Position numbers and translations under genes: made by a program | The notes under the pieces: generated by a model | What the model saw: the letters and a program-made list of their open reading frames with translations, nothing else | Database searches by the model: none | What the model was told of the DNA's origin: nothing | In this document: positions 1-9,811 of the stretch, piece by piece | Layout: every line of letters begins with the position of its first letter | Numbering within the stretch: the stretch's first letter is position 1 | Origin: Asterionellopsis glacialis | Taxonomy: Eukaryota > Bacillariophyta > Plagiogrammaphyceae > Rhaphoneidales > Asterionellopsidaceae | Assembly: GCA_014885115.2 (NCBI GenBank) | Contig: WKLE02001328.1 | Span: forward strand, 1 to 14,971 | Direction: 5' to 3' | Length of the DNA: 14,971 nucleotides

Positions 1-240
1 ATAGCTAGCAACAATCAGCGTGAAAACGCTAGGAGAATCGAACACGATTGGAAAGTAGGAGATAAAGCCCTACTAGAAAACAATAAGTCCAACCCGCGCA
101 AATATGAACAACCACGCGATGGACCATTCATCGTTTGTCAAGTACACTGTAACGGTACCGTAACCATTCAACGGCGACCATTACTAGACAGACTCAATAT
201 TTGTCGCGCAAAACCTTACCACGCTGCCGCTGCCGCATAA
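1..240 (+). CDS. Ty3/gypsy pol, C-terminal end of integrase (partial)
   Basis: The + strand is open from the window edge to a TAA at 238-240 (79 codons). It reads like the integrase C-terminal region of Ty3/gypsy polyproteins: an NNQRENARRIEHDW segment, a VGDKALLEN strand, a GPFIVCQVHCNGTVTIQ core and a terminal RLNICRAKPYH segment. This is the small SH3-like/GPY-type domain that binds DNA and helps integrase act. The start lies left of the window, and I see no break in the visible part. A polypurine tract and a probable LTR follow, which is the normal order at the 3' end of such an element. CpG is common here, unlike in the LINE sequence to the right. Family assignment rests on motif order only; a different LTR superfamily is unlikely. 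Confidence 0.75.
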   Translation: MASNNQRENARRIEHDWKVGDKALLENNKSNPRKYEQPRDGPFIVCQVHCNGTVTIQRRPLLDRLNICRAKPYHAAAAA

Positions 241-270
241 CCGTCCTAACAGTACTAGGTTGCTGGACAT

Positions 271-279
271 GGGGGTGAG
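271..279 (+). other. Probable polypurine tract
   Basis: GGGGGTGAG lies 30 nt after the pol stop and directly before a TG dinucleotide that can start the 3' LTR. In LTR retrotransposons such a purine run primes plus-strand DNA synthesis. The run is short and has one T, so the call depends on its position. Confidence 0.5.
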
Positions 280-682
280 TGTAGTAGGTGAGTTGGGAGA
301 CTTGCGCAATATGTCAATCAACCGTAGTACAGACAGACCGTGATGCGATGACCAAGCAGACAGACGCAAACGTGCAGTGACGCACGATGTTCTTGCAAAC
401 GCTGATGTCACAAGCAAAGGGTATCAAAATCCACGCTGCAGCAGAACACGGTGACGCGCCTGACATGGAGCGTTCTGATTGGCTGGTTTGGGAAGTTTGG
501 TTCACATGTTAAAACCAAACTCCGTTGGAAACCGAACTCTCAGTAGATCTGCTGTAGAATCCCGTACTGCTTTTGGGTCGCAAAGACGAATTGGTGAATT
601 GTCAAGTATTTTACTTAAACTCTAAAATAGCTCATAATTTATTCACTCCAATAAACTCTACTTCCTTTTCATCTATTTTTCA
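280..682 (+). repeat. Probable 3' LTR of the Ty3/gypsy element
   Basis: About 403 bp starting TG (280-281) just after the polypurine tract and ending CA (681-682). The right end is supported independently: sequence from 683 on is recognisable LINE-B ORF2 read on the minus strand. The minus-strand reading frame of LINE-B stops exactly at the LTR border, because the LTR end supplies its TGA (682-680). A polyadenylation-like AATAAA sits at 650-655. The left two thirds are GC-balanced and rich in CpG, and the last 90 bp are AT-rich. The termini share no inverted repeat beyond TG/CA. The second LTR is outside the window, so the limits cannot be confirmed by comparison. If the border is right, the target duplication should be about 5 bp starting at 683 (CCTTC). 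Confidence 0.55.
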
Positions 683-2680
683 CCTTCTTTTCAATATTGC
701 TGCCAGCATAGTGCTTGGACACTCCTGTTTTTGTAATTCACTGAGAAAATGTCTGGCTTCTTCATGTAATTCATCGATGTTGTAGTTGTATGTACCCTTC
801 GAAATGTCATGGGCTACATGGCCTGTTCCAGTGAATCCTAAATGCCATCCTCGTTCAGATTTTCCAAACAGAGTGGTTTGAGCTAGTTGATAGTGTTCCT
901 TGGAATGTTTAAGAAGTTGTGTGTGAATGTCTTCTGCATTGTGCACTTCTTTCCATACTGTACTCTTTTTTGGTGACTTTCTGCCTGCTGGAACTTCAAT
1001 GAAATAAACTGAGCTCTTTTGTCTGTGGGAAAGGTCTCTTTTTATTCTTGAATACATTCTTTTGCTGTGTTCCCTTGAAGCCATATTAACAATTGCCTGT
1101 TCAACCAAAAAATTGTTGTCTTGTGCTGCTTCAATTGCCTTTTCTTGTAGCCACTCTTCTCTATGTCTGGATGCTTCTTTTTGGATTGATGTTATTTTTC
1201 TCCCTGACAATGATATGGATGTTTTTATTTGAGGAATAGTCATAGTATTAGTTCTGATATCTGGAGGGATTTCTAATTCTTCTTCAAGTCTCTGAATTGA
1301 TGTGCTCAGGTTTACCGTTGGAATTAGTAAATTGGAAATCCTGGTTTTCCAGTAACGTAAAAGTTGCTCTGTCTGTATTAACTTTTCAGAGTGTGGGTAT
1401 CCATATGGTTTGTGACATACTTTTGCTTCAGCTGCTAGCACTATTTTTGTGAATGTTTTGTTGATCTTGTTGAGGGATGCTTGATGGATTGAGGTCCATC
1501 TATGGTTTGGTACTGTGTAGAGCTTGTTAAGGTGGTCTTGAATATTATGATTTTTACAGCCTTTGTTGACCTCTGTTCGTAGTTCATCTGCATGTTTCTT
1601 GTTTAATGATGATAGCTTTCTTGGCATTGGTGTTTGTAGTTCTGCAGTAGAGCTCTTGAAGGTATTTTGGGCTTCAACATTGATGTATAGCCCTCTGTGA
1701 TCCGTATCAATGCCCATTTTGAAAGGTAATATTCCTGCATTTGTGGTGTTGGCTGCAATTTTTGGGCACCCGTATATATGATCTATTTGATGTATGCCTC
1801 TGGTGTGTGTCTTAGAGCAATTTTTGCTGTGAATAAGATAGTGAAGATTTGTCATGAACAATCCATCCATTGTCCATAGCAGCTTTGAGTTGGGAGAGAG
1901 ACATTCTTCATTTGCATCTATCATAAGAACAACGGCATCACCACTGTGTCTACGAGATGTAATGAATGCCTTGAGATCTGCTAATATTTGATGTCTCAGA
2001 TCAGGATCAGGAGTCGTGTTGAGCAGTAATGACAATTGTTCAGCATGAGCTATCATGCTGCCACTCTGTCCTTTCTCTTGACAAACTCTGTACGCTGTGA
2101 TGACAGTCAAATTCGTATTGCCCTTAAATGTCATCCATGTCCATATTCCTAGCCAAGCGTCATGTCCAGAGGCTGTTACTCGTCCAACCCATTTACCAAC
2201 GGTCATTGTAACCATTCCTCCTCTTTGGATATCGGATACTGATGGGATTTGTGACGTCGAAAAATGGGTCTTTGTTGTTTTCCAGTTATTGAAGTTTTCT
2301 GACTGCTTGCATAGGTTCTTGATGGTATAGGTGTATTTGTCTTTTAGACATACTTTCTTTCAGTTTGCATTGGTCTCTGCAAATCCTATTACACCTGCTT
2401 CTAGTGCTTTTGATGTTATAAATATGTCTGTAAGTTTTGTTAGTGTTTTGTATATGCCGTTTGTGTTGATGAAGAAAAATCTCAATGCTGTGGCATTGTT
2501 TTCTTTGTGTGGATGTGAATATGAATTTTCTGTTTGTTTGTTTAGTTGTGACGTGAATATTTCATGATTTGTGTGCTGTGTGATGGTATTGATGTGGCGT
2601 TTGTCTTCTTGTTGGTGAACTAGAGTGCCAACCCCATCATAGGTTGGGAACTCCTTGGTGACTGGTGTGTGTGGTTGCTT
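683..2680 (-). pseudogene. LINE-B ORF2, endonuclease and linker part (interrupted)
   Basis: The ORF2 frame is open from just after a TGA at 2683-2681 down to the LTR border, broken only by one TGA at 2362-2360 where a Trp is expected (motif NAN-stop-KK; LINE-A has NYDWKK). The longest clean stretch, 2215-680, encodes 511 residues. Endonuclease/exonuclease/phosphatase (EEP) catalytic motifs appear in order: INTNGI, GFAETNAN, MIDANEE (near 1925-1905), QIDHIYGC (near 1790), GIDTDHRGL (near 1710-1690). This domain nicks target DNA for target-primed reverse transcription. A helical linker and the start of the RT region follow (FTGTGHVAHDISKG), then sequence is lost at the LTR insertion. No ATG occurs in frame before the INTNGI motif; the first is at 2215, so translation probably does not start at a normal AUG. 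Confidence 0.8.
2620..2655 (-). promoter_or_regulatory. Conserved ORF1-stop/ORF2-entry block (LINE-B copy)
   Basis: This 36-nt block ends in the ORF1 stop TAG. By direct comparison 28 of 36 positions match the equivalent block of LINE-A (9778-9813). The core GGGGTYRGCACTCTAR is shared. ORF2 is read in the -1 frame across it. A hairpin can be drawn: UCCCA pairs with UGGGG around an 8-nt loop. An alternative is CCAACC with GGTTGG. Function as a recoding or reinitiation signal is inferred. Confidence 0.45.
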
Positions 2681-3895
2681 TCAACAGACGTAATGTGGTT
2701 CTTGTTAGGTGAGTTAACTGAACTGTTGACTTCTTTGTTGCTTGGATTGACTTTCTGCTGTTTGCAAAGGGGTGATGTTGGAGCTGTGGCTGCATGAAGT
2801 TGAAATTGTTGTTTTACTGTTTTGTTCACAAGGTCTTTTCAATTGTTTTTGATGAGATCTTTGAATAGTGAATGTTGGTACTCAAGTGCTTGCTTATGGT
2901 TTTCTAGTATTAACTCTAGTGTTTGTTGAAGTTTTGCATTGCTTTCTGTAACTTCAGATAATTTGTTGTTTAATGAATTGAATTTTTGAAGACTATTTTC
3001 CCAATCTGTCTTGGATTCTTTTTCAAATCATCAAACCATCCTTGGACTTCAGATTTTAATGTCGCTATGGATGTGTCGTCTCCTACAAGGTCTGACACGT
3101 TATGATTTTTACTGATTTTAGGGGGTGAGTTCCATGCATTCCTTGTGGGTGCCGACGATGATCCGAGTGAGGATACATTGTCACCATACCCTTGAGTTAT
3201 GGATTGGAGTTGCTTTCTTGGAGTATATTGACCTGATTGCGTGCTAGATGCTGTGGAGTTATTTGCCTTGGTCTCCGGCGTGAACAAAACTCCATGGGAC
3301 TTGATGCTTTGTTAATAGGATTCTGCAGTGCTAAAGGTAGATATTGCAGAGTTGTCATCATGAATGTTGATTACATCAAGATGACTTTGAATGGAAGTGA
3401 AATATTTGTCAATAAATTCTTGTTGAAATGTATTGTCCATATTGGCTCTGAGATTGTTGAAGAAATTGTCGACTGCTGTGTTGAGATGTTCTTTGTAGAT
3501 TTCTAAATAGCCGTTTTTTTCCATGACTTTCTACCAAATGAAATAATTTGCGATTACTTGTGTTCTTTTGAGATAGAAGATATTCCTAAAGGGTATACGT
3601 AGCCCTAGTTTCTGCATGTTTGTCCATGTCCTTTATAGGGTGAGGTGTGGTAATGTCAGCAAACCCAATGATCAACTGTTTTCGTAGTTGCGTCATAAGA
3701 TTATCATGATCCCTGGCAAGTTTAATTAGTTCAGTGTTTGATACAACTCCTGGGATTGGGTTGAAAGGAATAATTTGGACATGCTTGAGACTGTCAGGTA
3801 TGGTGTCTGGTTGTGAAAGACCTTTGAGATTGGCGTGCATATAGCCTTGTACATTGCCGAGACTGCACATGATGCCAATGGCCCAGATAAATAGT
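2620..3895 (-). pseudogene. LINE-B ORF1, C-terminal part (broken)
   Basis: Second half of the LINE-B ORF1 protein, aligned by eye to LINE-A ORF1. Order: FIWAIGIMCSL (about 3890), LKHVQIIPF, LARDHDNLMTQLRKQ, then a segment homologous to LINE-A LQEFLLLRK. Next come ATLKSEVQGWFDDL, a Leu/Gln/Glu-rich coiled coil (about 3000-2860), QQFQLHAA and a Ser/Pro/Asn-rich tail ending MGLAL-stop at 2620. Damage: TAG for an expected Gln at 3588-3586; a frameshift at a T7 run on the + strand (3514-3520); a TAA just after AESY (about 3314-3312); a frameshift near 3000; an in-frame TGA near 2845. I recognise no RRM, zinc knuckle or esterase domain. In LINEs ORF1 is normally an RNA-binding chaperone of the RNP; that role here is inferred from position only. 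Confidence 0.7.
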
Positions 3896-4065
3896 TTAAA
3901 TAAATTCTTTAAATCTGTTAATAAACTACCAGTGGCTAATCTACTAATCGGATCTGTGCATCTCGGTGATTCTGAAACAGGAATCCGGAGGAAAACAGAA
4001 AGACCAAGCACACTGCATGGTTGTAAATTCATATTGTATGCATTTAATGTCAATATCTTACCATG
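3896..4065 (-). other. LINE-A 3' UTR and 3' terminus
   Basis: Non-coding sequence between the ORF2 stop (4068-4066) and resumed LINE-B ORF1. The last 40 bases are AT-rich (GTTTATTAACAG, then TTTAAAGAATTTATTTAA), with no poly(A) and no simple tandem repeat. An ATG-started frame runs through it into LINE-B ORF1, but that is a chimera of UTR and interrupted gene and not a real start. The exact end is uncertain by about 5 nt. Confidence 0.55.
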
Positions 4066-6106
4066 TTATCCATCGTATGATATTTGTATGTCTTGCTTTT
4101 CAATTTCTCGAAGAGCCTGTTGTAAGTTGGTCATCCAAATGTCAAGAGACTTGTAAGAATCACGCATTTTATCTTGTATAGTGGTGTTAAAATATTGCCA
4201 TTGGATGGTAGGTGGGTATGTTGTGAAAATGTTGTAGTGTTTTCTTACTTTTTGTCGTATTTTTGTTAATTTTGCAGCTTCTTTTTCTTCTTTCGTGTGT
4301 CCATGGATGTCTTTATTTCGGAACATCCAAGTTTCGTATGAGAGATTGTGTAGACTCTTGATGAGGAAGTTGCTCCATGTTATTCCATTCTGCCATCTTC
4401 AGTCTTGATTCCTTAGTTGCTGAAGATAGGATTCTTGTGTCTTGGCCCATTTTAACGATATCCACCCTTTGTGGAAGTGGTGTCATCTTATATGGGTCTG
4501 TTCTTGTATAGCTTCATAGCTTCTCTGAGTAGGGTATCTATGGTGGTAGAGTTGCCTGATGATGATGGAAGAAATGGCTCTTTGCCTTTGGACCAATTTA
4601 AAAGATTGGTTTGAATACTTTTGACCAATGGCTTGTATGTAGTGTTTTTGTAAAGATTGGTGCATAGGATGATGACTCTTTGTCTGTATTCATGGCGTCG
4701 ACGGATGTTGGAACAGTAAAAGAGGTGTTCACAAGTCTCTTCCCTCAGGCAAAGACAGCTTTGACACCTTTCATCCATATCTGTGGAGTAGTATTTGGTG
4801 CGACATCCTACCGGTAACCATTCATTGACAAATCGGTGAAGAAATCTTGGGACTCCCGGACCAGCTTGTTTCCGGGCTGTATCATATGCAGCCCAGTCAA
4901 TCATATGCCACGTACCATGGCTCCATTTGTATTTTGTGTTTCTATATGTCTTTAGTGGCTCCAGATATATTGACTCGTCTATTCTTGATTTCATTTTGGA
5001 AGTCACTCTGCTACTGCCCAGTTTTAATGATATAATCGTTGTGTGGAAGGGTGCTATTGTATCTTGACTTGGTTCACATTCTGAGTATGCAAAATCGGCC
5101 AGTTCGTTGACAGCTATGTTAAGTTGGGCCCCATTGGTTAGTGGTTCCTCATATAGTGTGGAGTCTTGGTGGCCTTTGACCCATGTCGAGGATGCTGTGA
5201 ATGACGCCTGCCTGATAATATGTCTAAGTCTAGATTCAACATTGTAATCTGGCGAGAGAAATCTGCTCGTGCCACTGAGGGTATGATTGGCTGTGTTGGT
5301 TTTATTGACGCATTCAATGTTATCACATATGGAGTGGACCTCAGTTGTGCTAGTTGTGATTGAGTAGAATTGACAAATTTGATACAGGAATTTATGGGCA
5401 GATGCCATGCCATGCCGTACAGTTCAGTTCTGTGGGATGTCATGGTGAGACTGTGGCCATGTACCGGTCCCATACCCTCTGCTATTGTCTTGTTGTCTTG
5501 TGTTGCTATGATCCATGCAAATGTTCCTCCCTTGTCCTTTTTGGATCCATCAGTTGCTATGGTGAGAATTGTGCCAGTTCTGATCAATAATGCAATCTCC
5601 GAAGGTTCTATCGTTGTTGTGGTATATTTTAGAAGTTGGTGTACCGCTTCATCCAAATGTTTGATGTGGTCATGGAAAGTTGTACGCTTGGGTTGATGTA
5701 TCGGTGGCATATATTGGACTTGGTGGTCACGGATATACCATCCTGTGTGTTCTGTGATATCGACTGGGATTGTGATATTGGGTAGGAAGGAGGTATTGAT
5801 ATTAGCTTTGTGGTATTTGGTACTTCGGGATGTGAATGGAACATACTTCGAGTATATATTTGAAGTGGATATATCTTTTTGTAGATAGAGAACATTTGTG
5901 ATAGGGTCCATTACAGAGTAGTAATATATTGTTGGAGGCTTGAGCCAGGGTCCTAGTGGTTGTTTGAGTTCATATTCTTTAGACGTGGGCAGGACAAGAA
6001 TGTCCCGAATGGCTTTTCTCCATAGTTTCCCACATTTGTTCGATGGGTAGTGTTGTTGTGGCCAGTTGTATGAGGTTGGCAGTTGATTACAATTTCCCGT
6101 TATCAT
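4066..6106 (-). pseudogene. LINE-A ORF2, RNase H, C/H finger and C-terminal tail
   Basis: C-terminal third of the LINE-A polyprotein in several frames. From about 6106 it begins with a connection region (NWPQQHYPSN, QPLGPWLKPP). RNase H follows with all four acidic/His landmarks: ATDGS (near 5550), SHRTELYGM (near 5420), ICDNIE, and TWVKGHQD (near 5180). RNase H removes the RNA template after first-strand synthesis. Then come FVNEWLPVG and a C/H-rich finger, CQSC with HLFYC (about 4771-4715), and a helical tail with WMFRNKDIHGHT and IFTTYPP blocks ending in TAA at 4068-4066. Frameshifts: an extra 5-bp unit at 5402-5416, one near 4489 (RPI-stop), and one near 4390. The tail architecture is the main reason for the diatom call. 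The frame also shifts between 6168 and 6106, joining this piece to the RT. Confidence 0.8.
5402..5416. repeat. 5-bp repeat, three units, one extra unit in LINE-A RNase H
   Basis: ATGCC is present three times in a row. Two units would keep RNase H in frame (RTELYGMAS then AHKF); three move it to the next frame. This is the visible cause of the break between the two RNase H reading frames. Confidence 0.85.
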
Positions 6107-6165
6107 GTGTGATCTAAGATAGATGCCATTTGTTTGAGATATGTCAGTCTACACGCATTGAGACG

Positions 6166-8523
6166 TCAAAGTTTGGTAGTAGATGTTGTCCATGAGTTGA
6201 AAATATCCATCAGAAGCAAATCATGTTGACGAAGAGGACCTGGAGTCCAGGCTGAGGGCATTTCAATACTCCCATTAATGGTGGAGAGAAATCTGTGAAT
6301 GGTTGTGAACCAGCATGGTGGTAGATAGAAGAGTTTCGTGGATACGTCGGTGAGAACTAGTTTGCTTGTACCTGCTAGTAGTTGCAGTTGTTCAAGAACC
6401 GATATCATTGAATTCCCTAGAGTATCTCCCTGTCGGATGTGACTGATCAGATATCTCAATTGTGATGTTCCTCTTGAGAAAGTTAAGTGGTTCAGTTGCA
6501 TTCAACCATATTTTGCCGGTCCATATACGAGACTATGTTTAAATTTGCTATGGTAGCCACAAGAGGCTAGGAATGATGGTAGTAGAGATGCTTGTAAGTT
6601 ATCAATGGTAGACATCTCATAGGTTGTCATAGGGAGGGAGTATTCAATTCTTTTGAAGGCAACTTGTTTATAGGCCATTAAGGCCTTGTGCTTGGTAAGA
6701 GTACATGCCCTTATTTGTCTGGTGAGTTTGGATATTTTATCTTGAAGATATGTGAGGTGCGTTTTCATATCTGCTGCTAGTTGCACCCAAACTCCTAAGA
6801 GTTTGAACGACTCATTGGGTTTGAGTCTGTCAATGGGTAGACTCTGTTTGATGTAACTGTTTTCCATCATGAGAACAGCAGGGGTTTCTGCAATAGTACA
6901 TGGGACGGGGAAATCATTGTCAAACTTCCATGTTAGAAGTGCCCAAAAGCACTTCTTCAAATTTAAAGAGCCTCCTGTAATGTTTAGTGAGCGTTCCCAT
7001 TGTTGAGATGATACTTCTAGGTCTTCCACTAATGCTGGGTATGGCACTTCCTCTTGGAGATGGGCGTCATTGATGCCATTATTTGCGTTGTCTACATATG
7101 CATCAATAGTACGATACGTTGAGAGATGAGTGTTTTCAATGGCTTGAAGGGTCATGCCTCCGGGCGAGATTGTTTCATGTGATTCAATCATTACTGAACT
7201 TAGACTGGCCCAGCCAGGTGGAGACCATCCTCCTCCTTGGCCTAGTCCAAATTTAGGATTGTCAGGATTGTTTGTCCAATTTTCTTTGGAAGTGCCATGT
7301 GCCGCGCTGACGTGGTATTTCATATTCATGAGTAATTGATTTTGAAGTTGTATGGCATTCTCTGGCATCCCATATGCTTGGTGTGATAGATCATTAATGG
7401 CTGGGATGATGCAATCATAACATGCTTCTGCGTCATTATTGGTGTTTCCAAGGTTGTGTCACATAATCACAGCAGAATCTACAGTGAGGCAGAATTTGAG
7501 TAGGACGTGTTGGGTCTCAGATTCAGGTAAGCCTCCATGTTGATTCTCGTGAAGGTATTTGTTCTTTTGGCAGTGATGAATGAATCTACGTGCCCATAGA
7601 ATTTTGGTGATCCTGTTTAGATCTGATTCAAAAAGATGTATAAGGCATAGTTGATGAAGCTTAGGGGAGCCGTAATCTTTTTCTATCATGCACATCATGG
7701 AGTGTTCCCATCGGCTGAGTGTAATGCCATGTTTTACTGGCAGGTTCATTTTTATGGTAAGAATATTGAAAAGATGTTCACTCGGGATCAGTGCTTTATA
7801 GATGCCTAGATCTATATTGGAGGGCGACCTTGAAGTGCATTCGTTCCAAGACTTGTAGAGACTTTTGGCTTCTTTGGTGCTTATTACAGTCTTCATTTGA
7901 GGTCCTGTCCGTTTTCGTAAGTTCTGAAGGAAGAGTTTGGCCTCTTTGTGTAGTTCATCAGGGTCATAGTCATACTTGCCTTCCAAAATATCATGAGCGA
8001 TGAGTCCCGTGCCATTAAAGCCCAGATGAGTAGCTCTTGCACTTTTGCCAAATGGTGTGTTTTGTGCTAAACGGTAATGGTCTTCCAAATATTCAAGAAG
8101 TTGCTCGAAGATCTTGTCTGCCTCTCCAATCCCTTGCTATTTCTCGCTCTGTTGTGGAGGCCTTCTGTCTGCTGGAATGAGAATATGTGTGACTGAGCTA
8201 AGTGTAGTGTCTGATAGATCTCTTTTTATATGTTGGTATTGTCGCTTGGATTGTTCCTTTGTATTAATGTCTTTTAGCGCTTTTTCAAGGCTAATGTCTT
8301 GATCATCTGCCGCAGCTTGAGCTTGGGTGCATAGGAATTCCTGGCGATATATGTGTGCTTCTTTTTGAATTGATTTAAGATGCTGTCTTGCCCTGCTGAC
8401 TGCTTCAGAAGCAGTGGTTGGTGTCAGATTGGGGAGGGAGGGAGGTATGTCTAGTCTGTTTTCGAGGTCCGAAATAGATCTTCGTAGGTCTATGTTTGGA
8501 AGTAGAGTGTCGGATTGCCTCAT
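6166..8523 (-). pseudogene. LINE-A ORF2, linker and reverse transcriptase
   Basis: Middle part of ORF2, all in one frame but cut by point nonsense codons: TAG at 8139-8137 (Trp expected), TGA at 7461-7459, TGA at 6504-6502 and TGA at 6168-6166. A helical linker is followed by the RT pre-palm (PKLHQLCLIHLFESDLNRI, ARRFIHHCQKN, NQHGGLPES). Next are the first catalytic Asp motif NNDAEACYD (near 7430) and the GLGQGGGWSPPGW motif (near 7250-7210). The second catalytic box reads AYVDNANNG, with Asn (codon 7089-7087) where the family has the second Asp of YVDD. KLLGVWVQLAADM and thumb segments follow. The enzyme copies element RNA at the nicked target. The Asp to Asn change plus stops make this copy inactive. 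RT identity is secure; the clade is not assigned. Confidence 0.85.
7087..7098 (-). other. Mutated RT catalytic box (YVDN instead of YVDD)
   Basis: The minus-strand codons are TAT GTA GAC AAC. A single G to A transition from GAC explains the Asn. In reverse transcriptases both aspartates bind catalytic metal, so the change alone should disable polymerisation. Confidence 0.7.
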
Positions 8524-8532
8524 ACGCCAGTA

Positions 8533-9811
8533 TCATAGCGTTTGTCTGGTGCGTATGAGTTTGTCCGATAGTGGGTATCCGTAAGATTTATGACAGCACT
8601 TGGTTTTGGCATGAAGTAATATTTTGGTGAATTGATCATCTATCCAATTTAGCGCCGGTGTGTGTCTGTCTTGCCATGCTTGTTCCGGCACTTTCATCAG
8701 GTTTTGAAGAATATTATGGCTTTTGCAGCCTCGGAGAATGCAATGACGAAATTTATCTGAGTTTGCCTTATTGCATGAGCTGAGAAATCGAGATGGTGGT
8801 GATTGTAAGTGGATGGTGGCACTTCGAAAGATGTGTCGGATGTCCAGATCTACATAAAGGCCTCTGTGATTGGTGTCTATACCATATTTAAAAGGTAAAA
8901 CGTTGGCATGAATAGTGCATGAGGCCGATTTAGCGCAGCCGTAGATGTGGTCAATTTGATCGGCTCCTCTTATATAGGTGGGCAGGCATCCCTTGCCATG
9001 GAGAAAATGGTGAAGATTGGTGATATTGATGCTATCCATTGTTCTTTTTAGAGTCCCGTTTGGTGATATGGCATCCTCGTTTCATGGCATCCTCGTTTCC
9101 ATCTATGAGAAAAAAAATGAACGTCCGTAGATCATGCAGTATTTGTTGTTGAGGGTCTTGGTGGGATGTGGAGGACAGCAGAAGAGCATGTTGTTGTGCG
9201 TGTGCTGTCTGTTCTCCTGAATTTCCTGCTTCTTGACACACGCTGTATGCTGTTATTACAGTGAGGTTAGTTTCCCCTTGGAGGGTTTGCCAGGTCCACT
9301 GACCAAGGTGAGAGTCAGAGCCTGCAGAGGATATATGGCCTACCCACCTGCCATTGGTGGTCATGAGAGTTCCACCCCTTTGTTTATCAGATTTAGAGTA
9401 TATAGAGGATGTGGAGAATACTGTTTTTGTTGTTTTCCAGGACTTGAATATTGGTGATAACTGAGAGTGCCTTCGAAGAGTGTGTTCATATTTTGCTCAA
9501 CAGTGAGGCTTTTTCCAGTCATAATTTGTTTCTGACAGTCCAATCACTCCGGCTCCTAGGCCATTACATGTGTTGATAATGTTGTATATCTTTGTTGGTG
9601 ACGACATGACCCTGTTGGGGTTGATAAAGAATATTCAGAGATGTAGTAGATCACATTGTGTATGTGTTGATCCGTACATGGAGTCTTGAGTAGTTTGGAG
9701 GCTTTGATAAGCCTGTGATGGATGTGCTATGGTGGAGTTAATGGTTATGTTATTGACGGTGTTATTTGTGTATGATGTTAGAGTGCTGACCCCGTCTGAG
9801 GTCGGGGACTC
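8533..9811 (-). pseudogene. LINE-A ORF2, N-terminal EEP endonuclease
   Basis: The ORF2 frame starts right after a TAG at 9814-9812 and overlaps the end of ORF1 by about 31 nt. EEP motifs: FFINPNRV, GLSETNYDW, FLIDGNED (near 9110), QIDHIYGC (near 8960), GIDTNHRGLYVDL (near 8880). The domain nicks the target. Nonsense changes are TGA at 9637-9635 (LINE-B has Arg), TGA at 9499-9497 (probably Arg) and TGA at 8535-8533 (LINE-B has Arg). A 16-bp tandem duplication at 9068-9099 shifts the frame. Removing one unit conceptually restores alignment to LINE-B through ISPNGTL and TMDSINITNL. Unlike LINE-B there is an in-frame ATG (DSMYG) before the first catalytic motif, but the long conserved stretch upstream of it has none. 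Confidence 0.8.
9068..9099. repeat. 16-bp tandem duplication (2 units) in LINE-A endonuclease
   Basis: ATGGCATCCTCGTTTC occurs twice, perfectly, at 9068-9083 and 9084-9099. LINE-B has one unit's worth of sequence here, so it is an insertion in LINE-A and it causes the ORF2 frameshift at this point. Confidence 0.9.

Larger units (their letters stand above)
683..3895 (-). mobile_element. LINE-B, 3' portion present in the window (ORF1 3' part and ORF2 5' part)
   Basis: This is the downstream part of a non-LTR retrotransposon on the minus strand. Reading leftwards from about 3895 it holds the second half of ORF1, the ORF1/ORF2 overlap at 2620-2680, and the endonuclease and linker part of ORF2 down to 683. 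The upstream boundary is where homology to LINE-A ORF1 resumes (FIWAIGI motif, about 3894-3874); the other half is at 11925-12786. The downstream boundary is the probable LTR of the Ty3/gypsy insertion. The RT, RNase H and 3' end are expected left of the window, beyond that LTR element. Borders are accurate to a few bases. Confidence 0.8.

Noticed and set aside
573..785. Plus-strand ORF of 70 aa crossing the LTR/LINE-B junction
   Set aside because: It spans the border between the probable LTR and antisense LINE-B coding sequence, so it is a chance chimera.
2097..2567. Two plus-strand ORFs (77 and 78 aa) opposite LINE-B ORF2
   Set aside because: They lie antisense to clear EEP endonuclease coding sequence and show no motif of their own; they are frame shadows of a low-stop antisense strand.
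3896..4053. ATG-started minus-strand frame feeding into LINE-B ORF1
   Set aside because: The first part is LINE-A 3' UTR and only the part below about 3895 is LINE-B ORF1, so the apparent start is an insertion artefact.
5360..5696. Plus-strand ORFs opposite the RNase H region
   Set aside because: The minus strand carries recognisable RNase H motifs here; the plus frames are shadows.
6502..8535. Reassigned genetic code with TGA as Trp
   Set aside because: TGA also falls at expected Arg positions, TAG and TAA stops occur as well, Trp is normally TGG throughout, and the ORFs also carry frameshifts. Decay explains it better.
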